From positions 124,613 through 188,612 of the forward strand of contig NZ_LMMM01000012.1 of NCBI RefSeq assembly GCF_001422245.1: a DNA stretch of 64,000 bases, in the 5' to 3' direction. A model generated the notes under the pieces. It saw only the letters and a list, made by a program, of their open reading frames with translations, made no database searches and had not been told where the DNA came from. Origin of the DNA: Rhizobium sp. Leaf262. Its GTDB lineage: Bacteria > Pseudomonadota > Alphaproteobacteria > Rhizobiales > Rhizobiaceae. This document shows positions 46,168 to 56,000 of this stretch, piece by piece; position 1 is the stretch's first letter, and every line of letters begins with the position of its first letter. The position numbers and the translations under genes were made by a program.

Positions 46168-47043
46168 TTAGCGGAAGAGCGAGAGGATGCTTTGCGAGCT
46201 GGAGTTCGCAATCGACAGCGACTGTACTGCCAGCTGCTGCTGGGTCTGCAGGGCCGAAAGACGTGCAGATTCTTCTTCCATGTCGGCGTCAACCAGACGG
46301 CTTACGCCAGCATCCATAGCGTCACTCAGCTTGCTGGAATATTCGTCCTGAAGATCGATACGGGTCGAAAGAGCACCCAGAGCGGCTGCGCCCTTGGTAA
46401 GTTCGCCGAGAGCCGTTTCAACAGTCGACAAGTAACCATCAATGGCGCCCTGCGTGGACGTGTCGCTCAGTGCAATGGTCATGACCGCGGCCAGGAGGCC
46501 GCCGCTGCCAACGCCGCCGGCAATGGTTTCAAACATTGCGTAGGAGCCAGCGTTGAACGTCGCTGTCGTAACCTTGACGGTACCGTCCGAGTTGCGGATG
46601 AAACCATCGACAACAGTCGTCGAGGAGCCGCTATCCTGAATTGCCCAGTTTTCACCGTTGAACGAAGCGGCCTGACCGATAGCGGTCAGCTGCTCCTGGA
46701 GCTTTTTGATTTCAAGCTGAACCTGGTCCTTGTCAACGGAACTTTCGCTGGCGGTGGTCAGCTTGGCCTTGATTTCGTTGACGACGTCGATGGCGCTGTC
46801 CATGGCGGCATAAGCCGTATCGACCTTGGCTGCGCCGATTCCGAGCGCGTCCGTCGCTGCACCAAGCGCCTTGTTGTCGGACTTCATCGTGGTCGCGATG
46901 GACCAATATGCTGCACCGTCAGAGGCATCGGCGATTTTCAGACCGGAAGACACGCGATCCTGGGTGTTGCTTAGGTTCGAATTGATGCTGCGCAGTGTCT
47001 GGAGTGCATTGCTGGCAGACGAGTTGAAGTTGATGCTAGACAT
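46168..47043 (-). CDS. flaA: Flagellin, first copy (FlaA position)
   Basis: A 291-aa flagellin with a slightly different N-terminus (MSSINFNSSASNALQTLRSI) from the other two short copies and the same C-terminal block (GVSRLVDADMEEESARLSAL, NSSSQSILSLFR). It is the most upstream of the tandem flagellin genes and is divergent from the GT41 glycosyltransferase gene, a place where flaA, the main flagellin of agrobacteria, is expected. The name is inferred from position. Confidence 0.94.
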   Translation of the reverse strand: MSSINFNSSASNALQTLRSINSNLSNTQDRVSSGLKIADASDGAAYWSIATTMKSDNKALGAATDALGIGAAKVDTAYAAMDSAIDVVNEIKAKLTTASESSVDKDQVQLEIKKLQEQLTAIGQAASFNGENWAIQDSGSSTTVVDGFIRNSDGTVKVTTATFNAGSYAMFETIAGGVGSGGLLAAVMTIALSDTSTQGAIDGYLSTVETALGELTKGAAALGALSTRIDLQDEYSSKLSDAMDAGVSRLVDADMEEESARLSALQTQQQLAVQSLSIANSSSQSILSLFR

Positions 47044-47423
47044 AAGTTGCCCCTTAAAACGCGGTACAAGAGAGGGACATGCCGGGTTACGAGTACCGGC
47101 GCGAACGGTTCGGCATCATGCCACTCGGTTCCGTTTTCTAATGGACACCAAACCCGTCACGCAAAGATCAAAATGCGCGGCAAGCATTTCCAAGTTCTTA
47201 ATTTCGAGGGGTTTGCGATACCCCTCGATTCTATTGGTTAACGATACGCAAACGCCCAGACAGAGCGATTAACCAAGGTGAGACAGACCTGAGGACCTAC
47301 GAAGACCTGTTTCAGGCAAGCTTCGCCCGATACGATCTGTCGGATTTCTAAATCGGCAGTATCCGCGCGCCTTCAGAAGGCCGCTGTCTGCAAGCGGGAT
47401 CGCAAGAAGATAGAACGGAACAC
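47044..47423. promoter_or_regulatory. Divergent upstream region of the first flagellin and the GT41 gene
   Basis: A 380-nt gap with no gene. On the flagellin side it contains AAGGGGC as ribosome binding site and the leader box at 47073-47086. On the other side it must hold the promoter of the glycosyltransferase gene, whose start is preceded by AAGAAG. No clear hairpin with a T-run is present. Confidence 0.55.
47073..47086 (-). promoter_or_regulatory. Flagellin leader box, copy 1
   Basis: CCCGGCATGTCCCT on the minus strand, 30 nt upstream of the start, matches the core GG[CA]ATGTCCC of the other flagellin genes. Confidence 0.55.
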
Positions 47424-49346
47424 ATGTTAAACGAAATCAGCTATGCCGCCGCTTCGAAGCACTTCAAGACCGGTCAGTACACGCAGGCTCTTCAAACCCT
47501 GAACAAGCTGATCGACACGAAGCGCGATGCGCGCACCTACGCTTTGCTCGCCAAAACCTGCATGCAGATCGGCATGCCGGAACAGGCAGCGACATCCTAT
47601 GAGCTGGCCTATCAGCAAAATGGCATAGATGCGGAAAGCTATCTCGTCGACAGTATCAAGCTCTATTACGATTGCGGGCAGAAGGATAAGGCACTCTCGC
47701 TGTCCAACAAGCTGATCCACCGTTTCCATAAATATCCCGATATCTGCTATATCGTGGGCACGATATTGCTGGAGCGCGGAGAGCCTCGAATTGCCAGGGC
47801 ACTGAAAAGCGTCCTGATGAAGAGCGACTCGATCGAGCACGTCAAGCTCGGTGCACGCATCGCCATCACCACTTGGGACCTTTTCGATCCGAAAGACATC
47901 GAGACGGCCCGCCTGCTTCTGGCCAAATTGCCGCGCCAGCAGGCCGTACGCCTGATGTATCTCGTCTTTTGCCGCGAGCACAGTAAGTTCGACGCCATCG
48001 AGAAGCATCAGCCGATCATTGATGAAGTGGTCGCTGGCGGCGAAACCCGCTTCGTTTCGCTGGATGGAACGTTCTTCAATCTCCATTGGAGCGGCGACGA
48101 GCACATTAACCAGCTTGCACGCAGCAACACGCCAGCCTTCAATCCGGAAATGAGCGTGACCCGTCGGCAGTTGCCCCATGAATGGGGTGAGAAGATACGG
48201 ATCGGCTACCTGTCGTCCGACCTTTTCGACAAGCATGCAACCATGAAGCTCATCCGGCGGGTGCTGGAGCTGCATGACCGTGATCGCTTCGAGGTCACGC
48301 TGTTTTGCCATTCGGCTCCCGACCTGCTGGAAACCAACGAGGCAGATCGCAGCCTGTGGGGTGACGTCGTAACCGTGCGCGAGATGAGCAACGAAAACGC
48401 ACTGGCTGAGATCAAGGCGCGCAACATCGACATCCTCGTCGATTTGAAGGGGCACACGGCAGGCAATCGCACCGCGATCCTCAATATGGGCGCCGCACCC
48501 ATTCAGGTCGCCTGGATCGGCTTTCCCGGCTCAACGGTCAATGTCGATCTCGACTATGTCATTGGCGACCATCACGTACTGCCGGATAGCTCCAAGCCGC
48601 ATTACTACGAGAAATTTGTCCGGCTGCCGGAAACATACCAGCCCAACGACCCCGTCAACCGCCCGCTGGCCAAACAAGTCAACCGCGCCGATCTCGGCCT
48701 GCCGGAAGATGCTTTCGTCTTTGCGTCCTTCAACGCCAACCGCAAGATCACACCTCAGGTAGCTGAACTCTGGGGCAATATCCTCAAGCGAGCACCCAAC
48801 AGCGTCATCTGGATCCTGCACAACAGCCAGGACAGCAGAACCAATATCCTGACCAAATTCCTGGCAATGGGGATTCCAGCAAAACGCGTTTTCTTCATGA
48901 AAAAGCTGGATTTCGAGCTTCACCTCAACCGTATCACGGCTGCCGATCTGGGACTCGACACCTTCCCCGTCAACGGCCACACCACGACATCGGAACAACT
49001 GTGGTCCGGCCTCCCCGTCTTGACGGTTAAGGGCACCAACTTCGCCTCGCGGGTCAGCGAAAGCCTGCTGCATGCCATCGACGTGCCGGAACTGATTGCC
49101 CAGGACGAAGCTGCATATGCCGATCAGGCTGTGGCTTACGCGCTCGACCCCACACCATTGAAGGAAATTCGCGCCCGTATCGATGCAAACCGGTTTACCA
49201 AGCCGCTCTTCGACGCGGAACGCTATTGCCGACACCTCGAAACTGCCTATGAGATGATGGTCGAGCGGGCGAAAGCAGGCGCTGAACCAGACCATCTCGA
49301 TGTCCCGGCCTTGCCAGCACGCAGCGGCCCCTTCGAAGTGCGATGA
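47424..49346 (+). CDS. GT41 (OGT/SPINDLY-like) glycosyltransferase next to the flagellin genes
   Basis: A 640-aa cytoplasmic protein. Residues about 1-130 are TPR-like (AAASKHFKTGQYTQALQTLN). The C-terminal half is an O-GlcNAc-transferase-type GT-B domain: KIRIGYLSSDLFDKHATMKL with the conserved His, APIQVAWIGFPGSTVNVDLD, FASFNANRKITPQVAELW with the catalytic-type Lys, and DTFPVNGHTTTSEQLWSGLP for nucleotide-sugar binding. It is divergent from the flagellin genes, so flagellin glycosylation is plausible but not shown. A hairpin follows the gene. Confidence 0.85.
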   Translation: MLNEISYAAASKHFKTGQYTQALQTLNKLIDTKRDARTYALLAKTCMQIGMPEQAATSYELAYQQNGIDAESYLVDSIKLYYDCGQKDKALSLSNKLIHRFHKYPDICYIVGTILLERGEPRIARALKSVLMKSDSIEHVKLGARIAITTWDLFDPKDIETARLLLAKLPRQQAVRLMYLVFCREHSKFDAIEKHQPIIDEVVAGGETRFVSLDGTFFNLHWSGDEHINQLARSNTPAFNPEMSVTRRQLPHEWGEKIRIGYLSSDLFDKHATMKLIRRVLELHDRDRFEVTLFCHSAPDLLETNEADRSLWGDVVTVREMSNENALAEIKARNIDILVDLKGHTAGNRTAILNMGAAPIQVAWIGFPGSTVNVDLDYVIGDHHVLPDSSKPHYYEKFVRLPETYQPNDPVNRPLAKQVNRADLGLPEDAFVFASFNANRKITPQVAELWGNILKRAPNSVIWILHNSQDSRTNILTKFLAMGIPAKRVFFMKKLDFELHLNRITAADLGLDTFPVNGHTTTSEQLWSGLPVLTVKGTNFASRVSESLLHAIDVPELIAQDEAAYADQAVAYALDPTPLKEIRARIDANRFTKPLFDAERYCRHLETAYEMMVERAKAGAEPDHLDVPALPARSGPFEVR

Positions 49347-49351
49347 CCACA

Positions 49352-49383
49352 TTGGCCCGGATCCCATAAGGATCGGGCCAATC
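49352..49383. terminator. Hairpin between the GT41 gene and visR
   Basis: ATTGGCCCGGATCC and GGATCGGGCCAAT form a 13-bp stem with one bulged G and a short loop, 6 nt after the glycosyltransferase stop. T-runs are weak on both sides, but its position between convergent genes suggests termination. Confidence 0.6.
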
Positions 49384-49432
49384 TCGCTTCGCTAACGGTA
49401 TTGCAGTCCAGACGCGCAGCCGAAACGTGCTG

Positions 49433-50179
49433 TCAGTGAATGTAGCCCATGCGGATCGCCTTGGCGATGGCCTGGATACGATTGACCGAGTCCAGCTTGA
49501 TGGTCGCTGAGCCGAGATAGGCGTTGACCGTGTGGACTGACAGACCCAGCTTCACGGCAATCTCTTCACTGATCCGACCGTCTCCGGCAAGCTGGAGGCA
49601 GGCGACTTCCCGTTCGCTGAGGGACTCGGCCGGGGTGACGCGACGCTCGTCGAGAGCCAGCAGATCCACCATGATCTCGGTGCATTTGATGTGCTGCTCC
49701 AGAACGATCTCGTTATCGAGCAGCAGATTGCCTCCACAGAAGACCACGAACCCGTTGCCAATGGTTCCCAGCCGCACGGGAAGCGCTAGGCCCGCATAGG
49801 AAAGATCGTCATTGGCAAGACGCACCATGAGCGCGGGTACATCGGGAATATCGGCAAAACCTGAGCCGTTGTCGCTCTTCCAGGTCACTGGCAACAGAGA
49901 GCGTTCCAGATGCTCCAGCAAGCGTTCGCCCATGGCCTGCACTAAACGCGCGCTCTGGTCGCTGGCATTGATGCCCCAGTTTTCAAGCTCGCAGAACAGT
50001 TTGCGCTTGTTGGGAAAGCCCGATGCCACGGCCCTGACAACGACGAAGTTCTTTGCACCCAGAATGCGCTGTATCGCCACCAGCTTTGGAAACAGATCAG
50101 AACGGCTGCTGGCGGTCCCTGCCCGCGCCGGAATGACCTGCTCTGTGCTGGCCGCTTCGGAGTCCTTGTAATAACCCAT
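49433..50179 (-). CDS. visR: VisR: LuxR-type master motility regulator
   Basis: A 248-aa regulator with an N-terminal ligand-binding-like region and a C-terminal LuxR helix-turn-helix (SLSEREVACLQLAGDGRISE, then KLGLSVHTVNAYLG). In Sinorhizobium VisN and VisR act together as the global activators of flagellar, motor and chemotaxis genes. It starts 11 nt after the visN stop, immediately downstream of it, as in other rhizobia. Confidence 0.92.
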   Translation of the reverse strand: MGYYKDSEAASTEQVIPARAGTASSRSDLFPKLVAIQRILGAKNFVVVRAVASGFPNKRKLFCELENWGINASDQSARLVQAMGERLLEHLERSLLPVTWKSDNGSGFADIPDVPALMVRLANDDLSYAGLALPVRLGTIGNGFVVFCGGNLLLDNEIVLEQHIKCTEIMVDLLALDERRVTPAESLSEREVACLQLAGDGRISEEIAVKLGLSVHTVNAYLGSATIKLDSVNRIQAIAKAIRMGYIH

Positions 50180-50190
50180 GCGAGGCGCCC

Positions 50191-50919
50191 CTATACGAGA
50201 TTGTTTCGAACCGCATAGGCTATGGCCTCGGAGCGGGTCTTGGTTGCCGTCTTACGCATGACGCTGGTGATATAGTTGTTGATCGTATTGCGGGAAATCC
50301 CGAGGATCGTGGCCATTTCATCGCTGGTCTTGCCTTCGGCGATCCAGAACAGGCATTCAAGCTCACGCTCGGTCAAATCGATGTCCCGCTCGATCCGCGA
50401 TTCCGCCACGATGCCGGAACTGGCGAAATATCCCGCCAGCATTGCAGCCTCACGCAGACGGTCATCGACAGGCACGGTGTCTTCGGCAAACAGCAGCAAA
50501 AGCGAGAACCGCACGCGACCGACGCAGAAGGTCAAGGCGCAATATTTACGGTCTATCCCGTGGGCAATCACGGCATCCTCAGGCAGGAAAAGGATGCGCG
50601 GCTTCAACAGCGTCAGGCATTTTTCCATCTCGCTGACGCGGTTCTGATTGTTGGTCAGTTCGGCACCCAGCCTGCGCACAAGATCGAAAGGCCAGTCGGA
50701 TGTGATGATGAAATTGAGACCTGCTTCCTGCAGCAGGTCTTCGCGGGCCAAGAGATAATGGGCAGCCCCTGCAAAGGACGCAAGCATTTCCACGGCAGCT
50801 GTAACGTTGCCGTCCATAGCCGCGACAGAAATATTCCGAATAAGCTGATCGCGCGGCAACTTCACCGACCTGTCAAACGGCGCAGCTGAAAGCCTGCGAA
50901 CATCAACATCCACCTTCAA
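50191..50919 (-). CDS. visN: VisN: LuxR-type master motility regulator
   Basis: A 242-aa regulator. The C-terminal LuxR domain is LTERELECLFWIAEGKTSDE with ILGISRNTINNYITSV; the N-terminal domain begins with LPRDQLIRNISVAAMDGNVT. It is the first gene of the visNR pair and partner of VisR as a heterodimer in Sinorhizobium. Between fliF and visN lies an unusually long gap that probably carries the visN promoter. Confidence 0.92.
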   Translation of the reverse strand: MKVDVDVRRLSAAPFDRSVKLPRDQLIRNISVAAMDGNVTAAVEMLASFAGAAHYLLAREDLLQEAGLNFIITSDWPFDLVRRLGAELTNNQNRVSEMEKCLTLLKPRILFLPEDAVIAHGIDRKYCALTFCVGRVRFSLLLLFAEDTVPVDDRLREAAMLAGYFASSGIVAESRIERDIDLTERELECLFWIAEGKTSDEMATILGISRNTINNYITSVMRKTATKTRSEAIAYAVRNNLV

Positions 50920-51279
50920 TAGCCTACGCCCTCTTATTCTCCTGAAAGGAGATCACTTAACCGGGATGGAAATCATTTCCATTCAGAAACACAATCACAA
51001 TCCGTGGCTTGCATGTCTGGCGACCGAATCATTGCATTTTAGGAGACGCTACGGGAAAAACCATAAGCAGTCGAAAACTTCCCCGTATTTATCTCCTGAT
51101 CATACCACCGAAAGCATATTGATGTTATCGGCCTCGCACAGAGTTGATTTCAGTATTCCAGCGTAAATTGTCGGCTTGATGAACAAACTGTTAACTTCGT
51201 CCCAAACCAGAACATGTGCGCCGCTTCGATGCAAGCGATAAAACGGAAGAAGGCCGGTCTCGGAGACCGGCCTTCTTGT
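50920..51279 (-). promoter_or_regulatory. Intergenic region between fliF and visN
   Basis: A 360-nt gap without a supportable gene. The part near visN is AT-rich with a candidate SD (AGGAGA near 50940); the part near fliF contains the fliF terminator. Separation by a terminator implies that visNR are transcribed independently of fliF. Confidence 0.6.
51238..51277 (-). terminator. Rho-independent terminator after fliF
   Basis: AAGAAGGCCGGTCTC and GAGACCGGCCTTCTT form an inverted repeat of 15 bases per arm starting 3 nt after the fliF stop, followed on the minus strand by CCGTTTTATC. Confidence 0.85.
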
Positions 51280-52986
51280 TTATGCTGCTTTCTCGATTGC
51301 CCATTTGCGGAGGATTTTGGCGGCGCGTTCCTCGCTGATTTCCACCATCCGCGAGAGGCGGCGCTCCGGCCCTTCGCGAACCCGGCGATTGAAGTCGCCG
51401 CTGTCGCTGTCGCCCGAGAGGAGATCGTCGGTGCTGTCGAAGCCGAAGTCCGCACCGAAGCCATCCATGAGACCGCCGCCTGCGCCGGCACCACCCATGG
51501 CAGGCGAGAAGTCCGGCAGTTCCAGACCAGCCGCTTCCTGACCCACTTCCGCCATGGCCGCAGAGCCGCCGGAGAAGGAGCGGACCATCGGGCGAACACC
51601 CAGCCAAACCACGAGGAAGGCGACGACGACGAAGGCGAGCGAATTGATGAGGCCTGCCGAGTTGCGGCTGACGACTTCCATGAAGCCCGGTCCCGCAACC
51701 GGCTGGTCGAGTAGCTGGGTTTCCAGGAAGTCCATGGCGGTGATCGTGACGACGTCGCCGCGATTTGTCGAAATACCCGCCGCAGACGCAACGATCTTCT
51801 GCATTTCTGCAAGGTAAGCATCGACCTTGGCCTGGTCGGCAGGCTCGCCGATCATCTTGGCAAGGCGACCCTTGTTGACAACGACAGCAATCGAAATCTT
51901 GTCGACCGTATAGCCATTGCGAACCGTGGCCGTCGTCTTGGAGTTGATTTCGTAGTTGGTCTGCTCTTCCTTTTTGGCGGATTCGTCAGACGACTTCGGA
52001 CCACCGCCGCCACCCTGTGGAGCAGCCTGCGGTACGTTCTGTTCAACGGTTGCAGCCGTATCCGGCGTCGTTTCCTGTGACTTCTGGTCTTCCTTGGTGG
52101 TGCGAACGGAACGCTCGACGCGCGATTCAGGATCGAAGACTGTTTCCTGGATTTGCTGGCTATCCGTATTCAGCTCGGCTGTGACGGTAGAGCGGAAGTT
52201 ATCCATGCCCAGAAAAGGCGCAAGCGCCTTGTCGATCTTGGTTTCGAGTTCCTGTTGAACGTTCTGGGAAAGCGTCAGCGAGCGATTCAGGGCTCCGTTG
52301 CCGACATCGTCGCCGGAGGCCAGAAGCTGGCCAGTGGAATCGAGCAGCGTTACATCATCGACCTCAAGGCCGGGAACGGCCGAGGCAACGAGGTGGCGAA
52401 TGGACGAAGCGGCCTTGCGGCCTGCGGTGGCGCTCGCGCGAATCATGACGGAGGCCGTTGGCTTCTGCTCGCCACGGCGAAAATTGCCGACGTCCGGCAT
52501 GACGATGTGGACGCGTGCTGCAGCGATGCCATCGATCTGCTGGATCGAGCGACCAATTTCCCCTTCAAGCGCGCGGACGCGGGTAACTTCCTGCATGAAC
52601 GAGGTGAGACCGAGTGAACCGACATTGTCGAAGAGCTCATAACCGGCATTGGCGCTATCAGGTAGACCGCGTTCAGCCAGCAAAAGACGAGCCTTGCTCG
52701 TCATGCCGACTGGCACTTGAAGGCTCGTTCCATCGGCTCCGACTTGAAAATCGACGTTGGATTCGGCCAGTGCGATGCTGATCTTGTTCAGATCCATCGT
52801 TTCCAGGCCGACATAAAGTGTTTCGTAAGCAGGTTTGTTCACATAGAGCGCTGCGGCAAGAATGATCGCCATGGACAAAACGCCCACGCCACCCAGCACC
52901 AAAAGCCGCGTCTGCCCAAGGGCCGCGAAATTCTTTAAAACCTGAGGGAATTGATTTAACAGATTCATTCTGTCCCGCACCGTCAT
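51280..52986 (-). CDS. fliF: FliF: flagellar MS-ring protein
   Basis: A 568-aa MS-ring subunit. The first membrane helix is near residues 30-50 (LLVLGGVGVLSMAIILAAAL). Ring-building motifs follow (RAEL-like LLLAERGLPDSANAGYELFD, AARVHIVMPDVGNF). A Gly/Gln/Glu-rich loop is near 310-350, the second helix near 450 (LINSLAFVVVAFLVVWLGVR), and the C-terminal FliG-binding tail is EERAAKILRKWAIEKAA. The ATG at 52968 (MNLLNQFPQ) is an alternative start. The che operon usually found upstream in rhizobia is absent here; the giant repeat gene is upstream instead. Confidence 0.96.
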   Translation of the reverse strand: MTVRDRMNLLNQFPQVLKNFAALGQTRLLVLGGVGVLSMAIILAAALYVNKPAYETLYVGLETMDLNKISIALAESNVDFQVGADGTSLQVPVGMTSKARLLLAERGLPDSANAGYELFDNVGSLGLTSFMQEVTRVRALEGEIGRSIQQIDGIAAARVHIVMPDVGNFRRGEQKPTASVMIRASATAGRKAASSIRHLVASAVPGLEVDDVTLLDSTGQLLASGDDVGNGALNRSLTLSQNVQQELETKIDKALAPFLGMDNFRSTVTAELNTDSQQIQETVFDPESRVERSVRTTKEDQKSQETTPDTAATVEQNVPQAAPQGGGGGPKSSDESAKKEEQTNYEINSKTTATVRNGYTVDKISIAVVVNKGRLAKMIGEPADQAKVDAYLAEMQKIVASAAGISTNRGDVVTITAMDFLETQLLDQPVAGPGFMEVVSRNSAGLINSLAFVVVAFLVVWLGVRPMVRSFSGGSAAMAEVGQEAAGLELPDFSPAMGGAGAGGGLMDGFGADFGFDSTDDLLSGDSDSGDFNRRVREGPERRLSRMVEISEERAAKILRKWAIEKAA

Positions 52987-53091
52987 TCAAAAGAGTCGAA
53001 GACCTTTTGGCCTCGATACCAAATTAGACGGCGAAGCTTGCGCGAGCGTTTCCCACATGGCTTTTAAAGGGAGGCCGCTCGCGCGGTTCGA

Positions 53092-56000
53092 TCATGCCGC
53101 CATATAGACGGAAATGATCGCCGAGACCTGTTCAGGTTTGAGCGAACCCATATGAGTGTTCAATAGCGTATCGATCTGTGCGCTGGACAGACTGACCAGC
53201 GTATCGGTCGACAAACCTGCCACGCCCGACGAACTGAAGGCCGCGATGTCAGCAGTGGAGAACTTCGAAATGTTTTCCTTCGAAAAAGCTGCGACCTGAG
53301 ACGAGGTCAGTGCTCCAACCTGTGCCGGGGTCAAGGCTTCACTCTGACCCGTCGTCAACCCAGCAATGACGCTTGTCGCGAGACCCGAAACCGCGCTGGT
53401 GCTCAACGCTACCACATCTGCACTGGTAAAGAGCGCGATGTCTTCCGTTCCCAGTGCCGCTGCCTGGATCGCGTTGAACGCATTGATCTGCGTCGTGGAC
53501 AGGGCATCCACCTGCGCGGTGCTCAGTGTAACAATCTGATTATAACCGAGTGCGCCCACCTGTCCCGGAGTCAGCACGCTCATTTCTTCCGTGGTCAAGC
53601 GGGCAATGATGGCCGTCGACAGGCCACGGATGGACGAGGACGCGATTGCGGCAATATCCGCTGTCGAGAAGGTCGACATGCCCTCGGTCGTCAACCCCGA
53701 AAGGCCATCGGCGCTGAGGGCCGCGATCTGGGCGGTGGTGAAGCTTTCGAGCTGATCCTTTCTCAACACGGCAACCTGCTTGCTTGTCAGGCCCGAAATG
53801 CCAGCCGTTCCCATAGCGGCCAGTTCCGTGGGCGAAAGAGCCGCGATAAAGTCTGTCGGCAAGCCTGCGATGGCTGCAGTACCGATGGCTGAGATTTGAG
53901 CCGCTGACAGCGTGTCCAGTTCCTCTGCCGTCAGGCCGGAGACCGCAGCGGAGGTCAAAGCGCCCATCTGTCCGGTCGTCAGAACATGCAATTGTTCGAG
54001 ACTGAGAGCGCCCACCTGAGTGCTTGAAAGCCCGGTGATGCCAAGCATGCTGATCGCCGCAATCTGCCCTGTCGACAGGGCGGCGATATCACCCGTATCG
54101 AGCGCCGCGATCTGCTGCGACGTGAACGCTGCCACCTGTGTCGTGGAAAGCACGCTGATCTGGTCGACTGTCAGAGCAGATACCTGAGCGGTCGAGAGAC
54201 CGGAAATTCCAAGCGCACTCAAGGCATGTATCGTCTCGGTGGCGAGCGCCGCCAGTGTCGAGGTCGAAATGCCGACGATGGCCCCGGCGCTGATCGCCGC
54301 AAGGTCGGCAGTCGAGAACGTCTTGAGATCGTCAAGGCCGAGCGCTGCGATCTGCTTGGAGCCCAGCGCCGCCACCTGATCGCTGGTGAAGGCTTCCACC
54401 TGATCGGTGCTGAGCGCCGATATCTGGCTGGCGGTCAGTCCCGAAATGCCCGAGGTACTCAAGATGGCGATCCGTGCCGTGGACAGAGATGCGATGACTG
54501 CGGTGGAAAGCCCCTGGATGACGTGAGCCGGAAGAGCCGCCAGATCATCGGTCGAGAAGACGTCGATGTCGTCTTCTCCAAAAGCTGCCAGCTGGGTTGA
54601 ACTCAGCGCCGCCACCTGCGTCGGGGTTAGAGATTCGACCTGATCGGTTGAGAGAACCGCCACCTGCCCGGTAGACAGTCCGGCAATCGCTGCAGAATTC
54701 ATCGACATCATCTGTGCGGTAGATAGCACGGCAACACCCACCGTTCCCAACGCTGCGATCTGCTTGGAGCCGAGTGCGGAGACCTGCGCTGTGGTCAGCG
54801 CCTCCAACTGCGCGGTCTTCAACGCCGCAATCTGGGCAGTTGTCAGGCCGGAAATACTGGCCGTACCGAGAACGGCGACGCGTTCCGTCGGAAGGCCTGC
54901 AATGATATCCGTCGAAAGACCCTGAAGCGCGCTCGATGGCAAGGCCGCGAGATCGGCGGTGGAAAAGACACCGAGATCATCGGTGCCCATCGCGCTGATC
55001 TGAAGCGAGGTCAGCACCGCAACCTGCGTGGACGTGAGCGCTTCTATCTGCACGGTGGACATGACAGCGATCTGGTCAGTCGAAAGACCAGCAATGCCAG
55101 CCGTAGCCAGGGCGGCGATCTGAGCAGTTGTAAGAGCCCTTGCCCCGTTTGTTCCCAAAGCGGCAACCTGTTTTGCGGCGAGCGATGCGATCTGGGCTGT
55201 TGTCAGCGCGGCAAGCTGCTCCGATGTCATGGCCGCAAGCTGCGTTGTCGTAAGGCCGGAGACGCTGGCTGTTCCCAGAATGGCGATCCTCTCGGGCGAC
55301 AGACCGGCGAGCGTGGCGGAAGAAAGCCCCTGAATGGCGCTCGATGTCAGTGCGGCGAGTTCTGCGGTCGTAAAGGTCCCGAGATCGTCAACGCCGAGAG
55401 CACCCATCTGGATTGATGAAAGGGCGCCGACCTGCGTGGAGTTGAACGCTTCGACCTGGCTTGTCGTCAGCGACGCGACCTGCTCTGCAGACAGCCCCGG
55501 AATGCCCGCCGTGCTGAGCGCGGCAATCTGCGCCGTCGACAGCAACGAGACACCCGCCGTCCCCAAAGCTCCGATCTGTTTGGAACCCAGGGCCGAAACC
55601 TGACCCGTCGTTAGCACGCCGATCTGGGCTGACGTCAGCGCCGCAATCTGGGCCGTCGACAGTCCGCTCACACCCGCGCTCGACAGGTTAGCAATAACGC
55701 TACCGGGCAAGGCAGCCAGAATCTGGGTCGTCAATCCCGCAACCGCTGCGCTGGATAGCGCCATGACGTCGCGGTTGGAGAATACGGCCAGATCGTCGGA
55801 ACCGAGGGCGCTGACCTGTGCGGAACTGAGAACGGCAACCTGCGCCGTCGTCAGCGCCTCGGTCTGCGCCGTGCTCAGTATCGCGATCTGGCTTATAGAA
55901 AGACCGGCGATACCATCGGTGCCCAGTGCGGCAATCTGCTGGGTAGTGAGAGCCTTGGCACCGAGTGTCCCCAGCGCTGCCACCTGCCTGGAGGTCAGGC

